A DNA stretch of 64,000 bases from Kaistia defluvii (GTDB lineage Bacteria > Pseudomonadota > Alphaproteobacteria > Rhizobiales > Kaistiaceae): positions 930,001 through 994,000 of the forward strand of contig NZ_JBEPSM010000001.1 in assembly GCF_040548815.1 (NCBI RefSeq), in the 5' to 3' direction. The translations under genes and the position numbers were made by a program. Shown piece after piece: positions 17,858-27,969 of the stretch (its first letter is position 1; every line of letters begins with the position of its first letter). Below the pieces are notes generated by a model. That model ran no database searches, had not been told where the DNA came from, and worked only from the letters and a program-made list of their open reading frames with translations.

Positions 17858-19165
17858 ATGTCTCTGACGGATCGCGCTGACAGCCTTTCCTCGACCGCCG
17901 CTTTCTTCAACCGGACGCTTGCCCAGGCCGATCCGGAAATTGCCGATGCGATCGGCAAGGAACTCGGTCGCCAGCAGCATGAAATCGAGCTGATTGCTTC
18001 GGAAAACATCGTCTCGCGCGCCGTTCTGGAAGCGCAGGGTTCGGTGCTGACCAACAAGTATGCCGAGGGCTATCCGGGCAAGCGCTACTATGGCGGTTGC
18101 GAATTCGTCGACATCGTCGAGACGCTCGCCATTGAGCGCGCCAAGAAGCTGTTCGACTGCCAGTTCGTCAACGTGCAGCCGAATTCCGGCAGCCAGATGA
18201 ACCAGGCCGTGTTCCTGGCGCTTCTGCAGCCGGGCGACACCTTCATGGGCCTGGACCTTGCCGCCGGCGGACATCTGACGCACGGCTCGCAGGTCAACAT
18301 GTCCGGCAAGTGGTTCAAGGTGGCGCCCTATGGCGTGCGCCGCGAGGACCAGTTGCTCGACTATGCAGAGATCCAGCGCATCGCCGAAGAGACCAAGCCG
18401 AAGCTGATCATCGCCGGCGGCACGGCCTATTCGCGCATCTGGGACTTCCAGCGCTTCCGTGAGATCGCCGATTCGGTCGGCGCCTACCTGATGGTCGACA
18501 TGGCGCATTTCGCCGGCCTCGTCGCCGGTGGCGCGCATCCGTCGCCGCTGCCGCATGCGCACGTCGTCACCACGACGACCCACAAGTCGCTGCGCGGCCC
18601 GCGCGGCGGCATGATCCTGACCAATGACGAGGCGATCGCCAAGAAGATCAACTCGGCCGTCTTCCCGGGGCTGCAGGGCGGCCCGCTCATGCATGTCATC
18701 GCCGCCAAGGCCGTGGCTTTCGCCGAAGCACTGCGTCCCGACTTCAAGGACTACGCGAACAGCGTCGTCGAAAATGCTCGTGCGCTTGCAGAAACGCTCA
18801 AGGGCTCTGGCTTCGACATCGTCTCCGGTGGCACCGATAACCACCTGATGCTGGTCGACCTGCGTCCGAAGCAGGTTAAGGGCAACGTGTCGGAGAAGGC
18901 GCTCGTCCGCGCCGGCCTGACCTGCAACAAGAACGGCATTCCCTACGATCCGGAGAAGCCCTTCGTCACCTCCGGCATCCGTCTGGGCACGCCGGCCGCA
19001 ACGACGCGCGGCTTCGGCGTGGCCGAGTTCCAGGAAGTCGGTCGCCTGATCGCCGAGGTTCTCGGCGCCGTGTCGCAGTCGGAAGACGGCTCCGCTCCGC
19101 TCGTGGAAGCGTCGGTCAAGGAGCGTGTCCATGCTCTGACCGCTCGCTTCCCGATCTATTCCTGA
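17858..19165 (+). CDS. glyA: Serine hydroxymethyltransferase
   Basis: This 435-residue PLP enzyme interconverts serine and glycine while loading tetrahydrofolate with a one-carbon unit. The PLP lysine is Lys243 in [14 protein letters not shown]; family motifs [33 protein letters not shown] and [13 protein letters not shown] are intact. The ATG at 17858 has AGGAT about 10 bases upstream; an in-frame earlier start would add unrelated residues. It opens the operon that continues with nrdR (12 bases later) and the riboflavin genes, an arrangement common in alphaproteobacteria. Confidence 0.97.
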   Translation: MSLTDRADSLSSTAAFFNRTLAQADPEIADAIGKELGRQQHEIELIASENIVSRAVLEAQGSVLTNKYAEGYPGKRYYGGCEFVDIVETLAIERAKKLFDCQFVNVQPNSGSQMNQAVFLALLQPGDTFMGLDLAAGGHLTHGSQVNMSGKWFKVAPYGVRREDQLLDYAEIQRIAEETKPKLIIAGGTAYSRIWDFQRFREIADSVGAYLMVDMAHFAGLVAGGAHPSPLPHAHVVTTTTHKSLRGPRGGMILTNDEAIAKKINSAVFPGLQGGPLMHVIAAKAVAFAEALRPDFKDYANSVVENARALAETLKGSGFDIVSGGTDNHLMLVDLRPKQVKGNVSEKALVRAGLTCNKNGIPYDPEKPFVTSGIRLGTPAATTRGFGVAEFQEVGRLIAEVLGAVSQSEDGSAPLVEASVKERVHALTARFPIYS

Positions 19166-19177
19166 TCGGGGAAATCC

Positions 19178-19657
19178 ATGCGTTGTCCCTATTGCGGTAG
19201 CGACGACACGCAGGTGAAGGACTCCCGCCCGTCGGAGGACAATACGTCCATCCGGCGGCGGCGGGTCTGCGCGGATTGCGGCGGTCGTTTCACGACCTTC
19301 GAGCGGATTCAGCTGCGCGAGCTGATCGTTCTGAAGAAGAGCGGCCGGCGCGTTCCGTTTGATCGCGACAAGCTGATGCGTTCGGTCCAGGTTGCGCTGC
19401 GCAAACGGCCGGTCGATCCCGATCGTGTTGAGCGCATGATCAACGGTGTCGTCCGCCAGCTGGAAAGCAGCGGCGAGAGCGAGATCAATGCAGAGCAGAT
19501 CGGCGTCTATGTCATGGAGGCGCTGAAGGGCCTCGATGACGTCGCCTATGTGCGGTTCGCCTCGGTCTATCGCAATTTCCGCGAGGCCAAGGACTTCTCC
19601 GCCGTGCTGGACGAGCTTTCGTCCCAGGACCTGCCGGAAGACGACGAACGGGACTAG
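19178..19657 (+). CDS. nrdR: Transcriptional repressor NrdR of ribonucleotide reductase genes
   Basis: This 159-residue regulator has an N-terminal zinc ribbon with Cys3, Cys6, Cys31 and Cys34 ([19 protein letters not shown]). An ATP-cone domain follows (about 46-136: [20 protein letters not shown] to [13 protein letters not shown]). NrdR senses adenine nucleotides and represses nrd operons through NrdR boxes; none were recognised in this window. It lies 12 bases after glyA and 43 bases before ribD, so it is likely co-transcribed. Confidence 0.97.
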   Translation: MRCPYCGSDDTQVKDSRPSEDNTSIRRRRVCADCGGRFTTFERIQLRELIVLKKSGRRVPFDRDKLMRSVQVALRKRPVDPDRVERMINGVVRQLESSGESEINAEQIGVYVMEALKGLDDVAYVRFASVYRNFREAKDFSAVLDELSSQDLPEDDERD

Positions 19658-19700
19658 GACGCCGCGCGCGGCGTCGCTCGAACGATCTGCGGGGTATCGT

Positions 19701-20840
19701 ATGGCGACAGAGCGAGCGGGCAACGTGGATGCCGAGATGGACCGCCGGCTGATGGCCGTGGCGCTCCGCTTCGGCCGGCGCAATCTCGGCTCGACGGCGC
19801 CCGCGCCGCCGGTCGGCGCGCTCGTCGTCGGCCAGGAAGGCGACGAGCCCGTCATCCTTGGCCGTGGCACGACCTCTGCCGGGGGCACGACCCACGCCGA
19901 GATCGACGCACTCGCCATGGCGGGCGAATTCGCACGCGGCGCGACGGTCTACACCACTCTTGAGCCCTCGCCGGATCCCAACAACGGTCCCTCCGACGTC
20001 GCCGCCCTGATCGAGGCGGGCGTGACGCGGGTCGTCAGCGCTCTCGAAAGTCCCGATCCACGCATGGCGGGCCGTGGCCACGCGCAATTGCGCGATGCTG
20101 GCATCGCCGTCACCACGGGCGTGCTCGGCGACGAGGCGCGTCGGCTGGTGGCAGGGCCGATTTCCGTGCTCAACCAGGGCAGGCCGCACATCACGCTCAA
20201 GCTGGCGGTTTCCGCCGATGGCATGATCGGCCGCCTGGCAGGCGAGCGGATGCTGGTATCGGGCCGCGAGGCCTTTGCGCGGCTGCAAACGATGCGCATC
20301 GAGGCGGATGCGACGCTGATCGGCATCGGCACCGCCATGGTCGACGATCCGAGCCTGACCGTCCGGGTGCCGGGTTTGCGGGCGCACTCGCCGATCCGCG
20401 TCGTCCTCGACACCCAGGCGCGGCTGTCGCCGAAATCGTCGCTGGTGAAGAGCGCGGCCGAGACGGCGCTCTGGGTCATCTGCAGCGCCGAGGCGCCGCT
20501 TGTCCAACGCCAGTCCTTGCTGGATGCCGGAGTCGAGGTGCTGCCGGTCGGTACGGGCTCGGGCGGTGTCGATATCGAAGCGGCCATGCGCCTGCTGGCC
20601 GAGCGCGGCGTCACGCGTCTGCTCGCCGAGGGCGGCGCGAAGGTCGCGGCCTCGCTGCTGGGGCGCGGCCTGCTCGACGAGGTTGTCCTGTTTCACGCGC
20701 CGGTCGTGGTTGGGCCGGATGGCGTCCGGGCGCTGGCCGGCGGCGCGCTCTCGGCGATCGAGCGCAGTCCGCGCTTCCGCCGCGTCGAGGAAGCGCGCCT
20801 CGGCGAAGACCGAATGGTTCGCTACGAAAGGGCAGTCTGA
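19701..20840 (+). CDS. ribD: RibD-like protein: pyrimidine reductase with degenerate deaminase domain
   Basis: This 379-residue, two-domain RibD lies in a riboflavin operon. The C-terminal reductase half (about 160-379) looks intact: HITLKLAVSADGMIG, EADATLIGIGTAMVDDP, LLAEGGAKVAASLL. The N-terminal deaminase half keeps the HAE motif (His65, Glu67), but the usual LEPC...PPC zinc segment reads LEPSPDPNNGPSD, with Ser90 and Ser98 and no cysteine. The substrate-loop PNPxVG has become PAPPVG. So the reductase step is supported, while the deaminase step is probably lost, as in the reductase-only plant PyrR. The ATG at 19701 is preferred, as the open frame upstream overlaps nrdR. Confidence 0.9.
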   Translation: MATERAGNVDAEMDRRLMAVALRFGRRNLGSTAPAPPVGALVVGQEGDEPVILGRGTTSAGGTTHAEIDALAMAGEFARGATVYTTLEPSPDPNNGPSDVAALIEAGVTRVVSALESPDPRMAGRGHAQLRDAGIAVTTGVLGDEARRLVAGPISVLNQGRPHITLKLAVSADGMIGRLAGERMLVSGREAFARLQTMRIEADATLIGIGTAMVDDPSLTVRVPGLRAHSPIRVVLDTQARLSPKSSLVKSAAETALWVICSAEAPLVQRQSLLDAGVEVLPVGTGSGGVDIEAAMRLLAERGVTRLLAEGGAKVAASLLGRGLLDEVVLFHAPVVVGPDGVRALAGGALSAIERSPRFRRVEEARLGEDRMVRYERAV

Positions 20841-20842
20841 GC

Positions 20843-21454
20843 ATGTTCACGGGCATCATCACCGACGTCGGCAAGGTCGCGGCGGTCGAGCGGCGCAACG
20901 ACGTCAACAAGATCACCATCGACAGCCGCTATGACGCGGCCTCGATCGCCATCGGCGCTTCGATCGCCTGCGACGGCGTCTGCCTGACGGTGATCTCGAT
21001 CAATCCGCAGCCGAATGGCCGCACCTTCTTCGACGTCGAGGCGGCGCCGGAAACGCTGGCGCTGACCGAAGTCGGCAACTGGGAAGCGGGCGAGGCGATC
21101 AACCTGGAGCGCGCGCTGAAGCTTGGCGACGAACTCGGCGGCCATATGGTTTCCGGCCATGTCGACGGGCTCGCGACCATCGTCAACCGCGAGGATCTGG
21201 GTGAAACGACCCGCTTCGTCTTCGAGGCGCCGGCGAGCCTGGCCCGCTTCATCGCCACCAAGGGTTCGGTCGCGCTCGACGGGACCTCGCTGACGGTCAA
21301 CTGGGTCGAGGGCAACCAGTTCTCGGTTCTGCTGATCCCCCACACGCTGAGCCCGGATGTCACGACCTGGGGGGCGCGCAAGATCGGCGACCGGGTGCAT
21401 CTCGAAGTCGATCAGATGGCGCGCTATGTGGCACGGCTGACGGAAGCCGCGTAA
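20843..21454 (+). CDS. ribE: Riboflavin synthase (alpha subunit)
   Basis: This 203-residue enzyme turns two 6,7-dimethyl-8-ribityllumazines into riboflavin and the pyrimidine precursor. Its two lumazine-binding repeats are visible: MFTGIITDVG with ACDGVCLTV in the first (1-95) and GHMVSGHVDGLATI with ALDGTSLTVNWV in the second (96-195). It starts two bases after ribD and is followed, after a 179-base gap, by ribH. The gap holds a 7-base hairpin (21514-21532) but nothing resembling an FMN riboswitch. Confidence 0.96.
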   Translation: MFTGIITDVGKVAAVERRNDVNKITIDSRYDAASIAIGASIACDGVCLTVISINPQPNGRTFFDVEAAPETLALTEVGNWEAGEAINLERALKLGDELGGHMVSGHVDGLATIVNREDLGETTRFVFEAPASLARFIATKGSVALDGTSLTVNWVEGNQFSVLLIPHTLSPDVTTWGARKIGDRVHLEVDQMARYVARLTEAA

Positions 21455-21633
21455 GCTGGAAGTTCCAACGGCAGGGTCACGCGGCCATGCCAGGCCAAAG
21501 CGGCGCCCCAAGTCCTCGCCAAGGCGGCGAGGGCGGCGGCTGCGGCGTCTTTTCCCTTTACACAGCATGGACCCGCGTGGTTCACCTGCCGCCCGTTCCT
21601 ATCCGGGTGACCGGTCAAAGTGAGAGCCTCAAC

Positions 21634-22086
21634 ATGAGCGAATCGGCCCCCCATCTCCTCGTCATCGACGCCCGTTTCTACGACGAGATTTCGGACGAAC
21701 TGTTCAATGGCGCCAAGCTCGCCATCGAGGCTGCCGGCGCGACGTTCGATCGCGTGTCGGTTCCCGGCGTGCTCGAGATCCCGGCTGCCCTTTCCATGGC
21801 GCTGGCCGCGATGGACGAAGACGAAGTCAGCTATGACGGCTTCGTGGTGCTCGGCTGCGTGATCCGCGGCGAGACCTCGCATTACGACATCGTCGCCAAC
21901 GAGTCGGCCCGCGCCATCATGGACATGGCCGTGATCGAATCGCTGGCGATCGGCAATGGCATCCTGACCGTCGAGAACGACGCGCAGGCCTATGCCCGCG
22001 CCCGCGTCAGCGAGAAGAACAAGGGCGGCGCCGCCGCCGAGGCCGCGCTCGCCATGGTCGCCCTTCGCACCAAATTCGGCCTCTGA
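21634..22086 (+). CDS. ribH: 6,7-dimethyl-8-ribityllumazine synthase
   Basis: This 150-residue enzyme makes lumazine from the ribitylamino-pyrimidine and dihydroxybutanone phosphate. Conserved parts include [14 protein letters not shown] (about 45-58), the [14 protein letters not shown] phosphate/active-site loop with the catalytic His, and [12 protein letters not shown]. The ATG at 21634 gives a normal-length protein; the open frame upstream would add about 49 atypical residues. Only two bases separate its stop from nusB. The other lumazine precursor enzyme, RibB or RibA, is not in the window. Confidence 0.95.
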   Translation: MSESAPHLLVIDARFYDEISDELFNGAKLAIEAAGATFDRVSVPGVLEIPAALSMALAAMDEDEVSYDGFVVLGCVIRGETSHYDIVANESARAIMDMAVIESLAIGNGILTVENDAQAYARARVSEKNKGGAAAEAALAMVALRTKFGL

Positions 22087-22088
22087 TC

Positions 22089-22610
22089 ATGACCACCGCT
22101 GACAACGCCCCGCCATCGCCGCGGATGTTCCGTCCGGCAAACCAGCGGGGCGCGGCCCGGCTTGCGGCCGTTCAGGCGCTCTACCAGCTTGATGTCGGCG
22201 GGGCCGCGCTGACGGAGGTCGTCGCCGAGTTCGAAAACTATCGCCTCGGCAAGGAAGTCGATGGCGACCAGTATCGCGATGCGGACGCCGCCTTCTTCCG
22301 CGACATCATCGCTGGCGTCGTGCGCGAGCAGCGCAACCTCGACCCGGCGATCCATGTCTCGTTGACGTCGGACTGGCCGCTGAAGCGCATCGACGTGACG
22401 CTCCGCGCCATCCTGCGCTGCGGTGCGTACGAACTGATGGGCCGCAAGGACGTGCCGGCGCGCGTCGTCATCACCGAATATGTCGACATCGCCCGCGCCT
22501 TCTTCGGCGTCGGCGACGAGCCGCGCATGGTCAATGGCGTCCTCGACACGGTGGCGCGCAGGCTGCGGGCCGACGAGTTCAGCGACGAGCCGCAAGTCGA
22601 CAAGGGCTGA
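22089..22610 (+). CDS. nusB: Transcription antitermination factor NusB
   Basis: This 173-residue RNA-binding protein pairs with NusE (ribosomal S10) on boxA RNA to prevent early termination, mainly in rRNA operons. Typical segments are [19 protein letters not shown] (about 19-37), DRI-like [19 protein letters not shown], and [28 protein letters not shown]. It sits two bases after ribH and two before thiL, the usual ribH-nusB-thiL order in alphaproteobacteria. Confidence 0.95.
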   Translation: MTTADNAPPSPRMFRPANQRGAARLAAVQALYQLDVGGAALTEVVAEFENYRLGKEVDGDQYRDADAAFFRDIIAGVVREQRNLDPAIHVSLTSDWPLKRIDVTLRAILRCGAYELMGRKDVPARVVITEYVDIARAFFGVGDEPRMVNGVLDTVARRLRADEFSDEPQVDKG

Positions 22611-22612
22611 GC

Positions 22613-23608
22613 ATGCCGGAGCGGGGGGAACGTCCCGGCGAGTTCGGAATGATCGCCCGCTATCTCCGCCCGCTGGCGGATGATCCCGGCGCCTTCGGCC
22701 TGACCGATGACGCGGCGCTGCTGCGTCCGGAGCCCGGTTTCGACCTGGTCCTGACCAAGGACATGGTCGCGGCCGGGGTTCATTTCTTTCCCGACGATCC
22801 GCCGGAATCGATCGCCCGAAAGGCGCTTCGGGTCAATCTGTCTGATCTCGCGGCCAAGGGCGCGACACCGATCGGCTATCTGCTCGGCCTCGCGCTACCG
22901 GCCGACTGGACGGAAGACTGGATGGCCGGTTTTTCGGCAGGTCTTGCCGAAGACCAGCGACGCTACGGCATTCTGTTGCTCGGCGGCGACACCGTCAAGT
23001 CCCCGGACGGGCTGATGCTTTCGGTCACCGCGCTTGGCCAGGTGCCGGCGGGCAGCATCGTCCGCCGGGCCGGGGCGGCGATTGGCGACGTCATCGTCGT
23101 GTCCGGCACGATCGGCGACGCGGCGCTCGGCCTGCGGCTGCGCCTGGGCACGCTCGACGGCAGCGCGGCGGGCGAGGGCGCTTCCCACCTGCTCGACCGC
23201 TACCTGCATCCCCAGCCCCGCCTGGGGCTCGCGGAAGCCGTCCGCAGCTTCGCCTCCGCCTCGCTGGACATTTCGGACGGGCTGATCGGCGACCTCGGCC
23301 ATATCACCCGCACCTCGGGCGTCTCGGCCGTCGTCGAGGCCGCGCGCGTGCCCCTCTCCGATGCCGCCCGGGCCCTGATCTCGGCTGACCCGACTGCGTT
23401 TGCCAGCATCGTCACCGGCGGCGACGACTACGAGATCCTGACCACGATGCCGGAAGCCCGTTTTGCCGCCTATCAGGCAGCCGCCGACCGCGCCGGCATA
23501 CCCGTGGCCGTGATTGGTCGCATCGTCGAGGGGCAGGGGCCGCCGGTTGTGACCGACGCGCAGGGAAACGCCATTTCGCTTGGACGGTCGTCGCACGATC
23601 ATTTCTGA
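22613..23608 (+). CDS. thiL: Thiamine-monophosphate kinase
   Basis: This 331-residue kinase phosphorylates thiamine monophosphate to the active diphosphate. Metal and ATP motifs of the ThiL/PurM fold are present: GLTDDAALL (about 29-37), TKDMVAAGVHF, NLSDLAAKGATP, LLLGGDTVKS, SLDISDGLIGDL and TGGDDYEIL. The first residues (GEFGMIARYL) match the family start. It closes the glyA-to-thiL run; the MFS gene begins 77 bases later with its own ribosome-binding site. Confidence 0.95.
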   Translation: MPERGERPGEFGMIARYLRPLADDPGAFGLTDDAALLRPEPGFDLVLTKDMVAAGVHFFPDDPPESIARKALRVNLSDLAAKGATPIGYLLGLALPADWTEDWMAGFSAGLAEDQRRYGILLLGGDTVKSPDGLMLSVTALGQVPAGSIVRRAGAAIGDVIVVSGTIGDAALGLRLRLGTLDGSAAGEGASHLLDRYLHPQPRLGLAEAVRSFASASLDISDGLIGDLGHITRTSGVSAVVEAARVPLSDAARALISADPTAFASIVTGGDDYEILTTMPEARFAAYQAAADRAGIPVAVIGRIVEGQGPPVVTDAQGNAISLGRSSHDHF

Positions 23609-23685
23609 TCGCCTTACGCTTTTCTGCTAGACGATTTTGCCTCGACGTAGCGCTGCCGATTCCGGGCGGGCGCAGGAGAGCGCTC

Positions 23686-24918
23686 GTGGACACGCAGAAT
23701 ACCGTCGAACTGGATCGTCAGGTCCGCCGCAACGCCGTCGTGCTGATGGCGGCCAATGCGGTCAACGCCTCCATCCTGCCCATTGCCGTGACGCTGGGCG
23801 GCCTTGCCGGCTTCTACCTGCTCGGGGCCGACAAGTCGCTGGCGACGCTGCCGATCACCGCCTCCACCGTGGGCGCGGCGCTGACCACCATTCCCGCCGC
23901 CATGCTGATGAGCCGGATCGGCCGCCGCAAGGGATTCGTGCTGGGAGCCGCCCCCGCCATCCTGGGCGGCCTGCTGGCGGTCTTCGCGTTGCTGCAGGGC
24001 TCGTTCTGGCTGTTCGTCGCCTCGCTCTTCCTGGTCGGTATGTCCGGCGCCTTCAACCAGCAATACCGTTTCGCGGCGATCGACGCGGGCAGCCCGGCAG
24101 TGCGCACCAAGGCGATGTCGCTGGTGATGGCCGGCGGCATGTTCTCCGGCATCATCGGCCCGCAGACGGTGATCTTCACCAATGACTGGCTCAGCCCGAT
24201 TATGTTTGCCGGCAGCTTCCTCGCGGCGGCCATCCTGGGCTGTATCGGCCTGCTGATCGCGAGCCTGTTGCGGGATGTCGCGCCGCCGCCGGCGCATGCG
24301 GCAAGGCTGCTGAATGCAGCGGGAGGACGGCCGCTTGCCGTGATCGCGCGCCAGCCTCGCTTCATCGCGGCAGTTCTTTGCGCGATCTCGTCCTACGCGC
24401 TGATGAGCCTCGTCATGACGGCGGCGCCGCTCGCCATGATCGGCTGCGGCCTGACCCAGAGTGACGCCGCGCTCGGCATCCAGTGGCATGTTCTGGCCAT
24501 GTACGGACCGAGCTTTTTTACCGGCAAGCTGATCGTTCGATTCGGGAAGGACCGAATCGTCATCGCCGGCATGGCGCTACTGGTCGCGTGCGCGCTTGTC
24601 GGCATCACCGGAATTACGCTGGCGCACTTCTGGATCACGCTGATCCTGCTCGGCTTCGGCTGGAACTTCGGCTTCATCGGCGCCACGGCGATGCTGGCCG
24701 AAACCTACCGTCCCGAAGAACGCGGCAAAGTACAGGGTCTGAATGATTTCCTTGTCTTAGGGTCAGCAGCTACAGCATCGCTGCTCTCCGGCAAGCTGAT
24801 CGGCGGGCCGGGCTGGGCCTTCATCAACATGATCGTATTCCCGGTCGTGATGTTGAGCCTCGCGGCACTGGCCTGGTCGTTCTGGCTGCGTAGAACGGCC
24901 GGCAGGGAGAAAGCTTGA
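23686..24918 (+). CDS. MFS transporter
   Basis: This 410-residue protein has 12 predicted hydrophobic segments and the MFS loop motif RIGRRKGFVLG (about 77-87). The second-half equivalent RFGKDRIVIAG lies near residue 285. It starts with GTG after AGGAGAG. The substrate is not evident; the half-barrels resemble the group often annotated as multidrug or small-solute exporters. It may share the thiL transcript, but a hairpin (24925-24952) follows its end. It could therefore be a separate unit. Confidence 0.88.
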   Translation: MDTQNTVELDRQVRRNAVVLMAANAVNASILPIAVTLGGLAGFYLLGADKSLATLPITASTVGAALTTIPAAMLMSRIGRRKGFVLGAAPAILGGLLAVFALLQGSFWLFVASLFLVGMSGAFNQQYRFAAIDAGSPAVRTKAMSLVMAGGMFSGIIGPQTVIFTNDWLSPIMFAGSFLAAAILGCIGLLIASLLRDVAPPPAHAARLLNAAGGRPLAVIARQPRFIAAVLCAISSYALMSLVMTAAPLAMIGCGLTQSDAALGIQWHVLAMYGPSFFTGKLIVRFGKDRIVIAGMALLVACALVGITGITLAHFWITLILLGFGWNFGFIGATAMLAETYRPEERGKVQGLNDFLVLGSAATASLLSGKLIGGPGWAFINMIVFPVVMLSLAALAWSFWLRRTAGREKA

Positions 24919-24924
24919 CCGCGT

Positions 24925-24952
24925 CGTAAAGCCGTTCTCAACTCGCTTTACG
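24925..24952. other. Perfect 8-base stem hairpin between MFS gene and hppA
   Basis: CGTAAAGC (24925-24932) and GCTTTACG (24945-24952) flank a 12-base loop. There is no T-run after it (GGGGGG), so it is either an imperfect terminator for the MFS gene or a regulatory site in front of hppA. Confidence 0.45.
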
Positions 24953-25053
24953 GGGGGAAAAGCTGGGAGGAACGCTGCTCTTTCCCGCCGCACGGTTCAG
25001 CCGGCGCGGCGTCCTCGGACGGCCGTCAGAAACGGGCCGGCCAGAGGAGGAAT

Positions 25054-27201
25054 GTGGACGTGATCTATCTCATAATTCTATGTGCGTTGCTTGCGCTCGC
25101 CTATGGCGTGTGGGCGACCCGTTCGGTCCTCGCGGCCGACGCCGGCTCTGCCAGAATGCAGGAAATCGCCGCTGCGGTGCGGGAAGGCGCCAGCGCCTAT
25201 CTGCGGCGGCAATACATGACCATCGCCATCGTCGGCGTAGTGATCTTCGTCATCGTCGCCTGGCTGCTGTCGCTGACCGTTGCGATCGGTTTCGCGATCG
25301 GCGCCATTCTTTCCGGCCTCGCCGGCTTCATCGGCATGAACGTGTCCGTTCGCGCCAATGTCCGCACCGCGCAGGCGGCGACGAAGAGTCTCGCCGAGGG
25401 CCTCGAGATCGCCTTCAAGTCCGGCGCCATCACCGGCATGCTGGTGGCGGGCCTCGCGCTGCTCGGTGTCGCCGGCTACTACTTCATCCTGACCCGCATC
25501 ATCGGCCACTCGCCGGATGACCGCATCGTCATCAATGCGCTCGTCTCGCTCGGCTTCGGCGCCTCCCTGATCTCGATCTTCGCCCGTCTCGGCGGCGGCA
25601 TCTTTACCAAGGGCGCGGATGTCGGCGGCGACCTCGTCGGCAAGGTCGAGGCGGGCATTCCGGAGGACGACCCGCGCAACCCGGCCACCATCGCCGACAA
25701 TGTCGGCGACAATGTCGGCGATTGCGCCGGCATGGCAGCCGACCTGTTCGAAACCTACGTCGTGACTGTGGTGGCGACGATGGTGCTGGCGGCGATCTTC
25801 TTCGCGGCCTCGCCGATCTTCGGCAACATCATGCTCTATCCGCTCGGCATCGGCGCCGTCTGCATCCTGACCTCGATCGCCGGCACCTTCTTCGTCAAGC
25901 TCGGCGCCAACCAGTCGATCATGGGCGCCCTCTACAAGGGCTTCATCGCCTCGGCGCTGTTGTCGATCATCGGTCTGGCGATCGCGACCCAGCTGCTGAT
26001 CGGCTGGGGCGAGATCGGCACCGCGGCGGGCTTCACCATCACCGGCACCCGCCTGTTCCTGTGCGGCCTCGTCGGCCTCGCGGTCACCGGACTGATCGTC
26101 TGGATCACCGAATACTATACCGGCATCGGCTATCGTCCGGTCCGATCGATCTCCCAGGCGTCGGTGACCGGCCACGGCACCAACGTGATCCAGGGCCTGG
26201 CCGTCTCGCTCGAATCGACCGCGCTTCCGACTCTGGTCATCGTCGCCGGCATCATCTCGACCTATTCGCTGGCGGGCCTGTTCGGCACCGCCGTCGCGGT
26301 CTCGACGATGCTGGGGCTGGCCGGCATGGTGGTGGCGCTCGATGCCTTCGGCCCCGTCACCGACAATGCCGGCGGCATCGCCGAAATGGCGGGCCTGCCC
26401 AAGGAAGTGCGCAAGTCGACCGATGCGCTCGACGCGGTCGGCAACACCACCAAGGCGGTCACCAAGGGCTATGCCATCGGTTCGGCCGGCCTCGGCGCGC
26501 TCGTCCTGTTCGCCGCCTACAATTACGACCTGACCTATTTCATCACCGAGGCGAACAAGGAGGGCTCGACGGCCTTCCAGTACTTCAAGGGCGTCATTCC
26601 GGACTTCACCCTCTCCAACCCCTATGTCGTGGTCGGATTGCTGCTGGGCGGCCTGATTCCCTACATCTTCGGCGGTATCACCATGACCGCGGTCGGTCGC
26701 GCCGCCGGCGCGATCGTCGAGGAAGTGCGCCGCCAGTTCCGCGACAAGCCGGGCATCATGGCCGGCACGGAGAAGCCGGATTACGGCCGCGCCGTCGATA
26801 TCCTGACCAAGGCAGCGATCAAGGAAATGGTCGTTCCCTCGCTGCTGCCGGTGCTGGCCCCAATCGTCGTCTATTTCCTGATCTATTGGATCGCCGGAAA
26901 GAGCGAGGCCTTCTCGACCGTCGGCGCGATGCTGCTCGGCGTGATCGTGACGGGCCTGTTCGTCGCCATCTCGATGACTTCGGGCGGCGGCGCCTGGGAC
27001 AATGCCAAGAAGTCGTTCGAGGATGGCTTCGTCGATGCCAACGGGCAGACCCACTACAAGGGGTCGGACGCGCACAAGGCATCGGTGACGGGCGACACCG
27101 TCGGCGACCCCTACAAGGACACGGCCGGTCCGGCCGTCAATCCGGCGATCAAGATCACGAACATCGTGGCCTTGCTGCTGCTGGCCGTCCTCGCCCAGTA
27201 G
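25054..27201 (+). CDS. hppA: Membrane-bound proton-translocating pyrophosphatase, K+-independent type
   Basis: This 715-residue protein with about 16 membrane segments splits pyrophosphate and pumps protons. Hallmarks are [20 protein letters not shown] with the substrate-binding DVGADLVGK-like loop, [20 protein letters not shown], and the C-terminal [18 protein letters not shown]. The sequence [10 protein letters not shown] carries Lys and Thr at the two positions that distinguish K+-independent from K+-dependent enzymes (the latter read GNTTAAxGKG). Such pumps often help acid or energy stress survival. It is a single gene with its own GTG start, AGGAGGA ribosome-binding site and a shared terminator downstream. 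Confidence 0.96.
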   Translation: MDVIYLIILCALLALAYGVWATRSVLAADAGSARMQEIAAAVREGASAYLRRQYMTIAIVGVVIFVIVAWLLSLTVAIGFAIGAILSGLAGFIGMNVSVRANVRTAQAATKSLAEGLEIAFKSGAITGMLVAGLALLGVAGYYFILTRIIGHSPDDRIVINALVSLGFGASLISIFARLGGGIFTKGADVGGDLVGKVEAGIPEDDPRNPATIADNVGDNVGDCAGMAADLFETYVVTVVATMVLAAIFFAASPIFGNIMLYPLGIGAVCILTSIAGTFFVKLGANQSIMGALYKGFIASALLSIIGLAIATQLLIGWGEIGTAAGFTITGTRLFLCGLVGLAVTGLIVWITEYYTGIGYRPVRSISQASVTGHGTNVIQGLAVSLESTALPTLVIVAGIISTYSLAGLFGTAVAVSTMLGLAGMVVALDAFGPVTDNAGGIAEMAGLPKEVRKSTDALDAVGNTTKAVTKGYAIGSAGLGALVLFAAYNYDLTYFITEANKEGSTAFQYFKGVIPDFTLSNPYVVVGLLLGGLIPYIFGGITMTAVGRAAGAIVEEVRRQFRDKPGIMAGTEKPDYGRAVDILTKAAIKEMVVPSLLPVLAPIVVYFLIYWIAGKSEAFSTVGAMLLGVIVTGLFVAISMTSGGGAWDNAKKSFEDGFVDANGQTHYKGSDAHKASVTGDTVGDPYKDTAGPAVNPAIKITNIVALLLLAVLAQ

Positions 27202-27224
27202 GGCAGGCTATCCTACGCAAAGAA

Positions 27225-27256
27225 AAGGCCCTCTCCGCGACGCGGGGAGGGCCTTC
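27225..27256. terminator. Bidirectional terminator between hppA and bamE
   Basis: AAGGCCCTC-TCC and GG-GAGGGCCTT form a stem with loop GCGACGC; a TTCT tail follows on the plus strand and TTTTCTTT on the minus strand. It serves both convergent genes. Confidence 0.85.
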
Positions 27257-27284
27257 TGATTCGTCTCGCCGGAGCGGCTCGGCG

Positions 27285-27812
27285 TTAGCCGCCGAACGGA
27301 TTGGCGCCCATGCCGACGGTTCCGGTGAGGACCTGCTCGAGGAAGCCCTGGTCCTTGCCGCCGGTCGGCGTCGTCTGGCTGACGTAATCGAAGATCTTGC
27401 CGTCCTGGATGCCGTAATTGGCGACCTTTTCGACTTCGTTCTTCTTGTTGAAATAGACCGCCAGGATCTTCTGGTCGACGACCTTGCGGTTCATGAAGGC
27501 GACCGGACGCTTGCGGGTCTGGCTGATGTAATAATAGACCTCGCCGTCATATTCCGCCGAAGTCGACGGCGACCCGAGCACGATCTGGACCTGCTCGCGG
27601 CTGGCGCCGACCGGCACCTGCTCGACCGCGTTGCGCGGCGGAACATAGCCGGACTGATACGTCTCGTTCAGGCCGCCAAGCCCGCCGGCGCCGCTTGCAA
27701 TCTTCGTGCACGCGCCGAGCGAAACGATCGCAACCGCCGCCAGCATGCCAACGCTGGCCCGCCGCACGATGGGGCTGACTGCCAAGCGCCGATCTCTCAT
27801 GCTGAACTCCAT
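27285..27812 (-). CDS. bamE: Outer-membrane assembly lipoprotein BamE (SmpA/OmlA family)
   Basis: This 175-residue lipoprotein has a signal ending SLGAC (lipobox Cys35) and the BamE core. GYVPPRNAVEQVPVGASREQ is followed by VQIVLGSPS, EVYYYISQ and VAYVYF-like LAVYFNKKNEVEKVANYG. BamE helps the BAM machine insert beta-barrels. The start ATG at 27812 is supported by AGGAGA five bases upstream. It lies divergent to the bc1 chaperone gene across about 155 bases, the conserved alphaproteobacterial arrangement. Confidence 0.93.
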   Translation of the reverse strand: MEFSMRDRRLAVSPIVRRASVGMLAAVAIVSLGACTKIASGAGGLGGLNETYQSGYVPPRNAVEQVPVGASREQVQIVLGSPSTSAEYDGEVYYYISQTRKRPVAFMNRKVVDQKILAVYFNKKNEVEKVANYGIQDGKIFDYVSQTTPTGGKDQGFLEQVLTGTVGMGANPFGG

Positions 27813-27969
27813 TCCATTCTCCTCGCCCAGTCACTGGGTTGGCATTCTCCCTAGCCTGCGCTAGGGCTCGTGGCAATCATCCTTGCAAGGGCAACGGGCA
27901 GCACCATCTCTGGCAGGAGAGCTCCGCCCCCATGCCCAAGCTGACCAACCAGATTTGGAGATCGGTCGA

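Noticed and set aside
21455..21633. FMN riboswitch between ribE and ribH
   Set aside because: The conserved RFN-element segments are absent; only a small GC hairpin at 21514-21532 is present.
25078..27075. Long open frame antisense to hppA
   Set aside because: Very Asp/Arg/Gly-rich shadow of the membrane pyrophosphatase.
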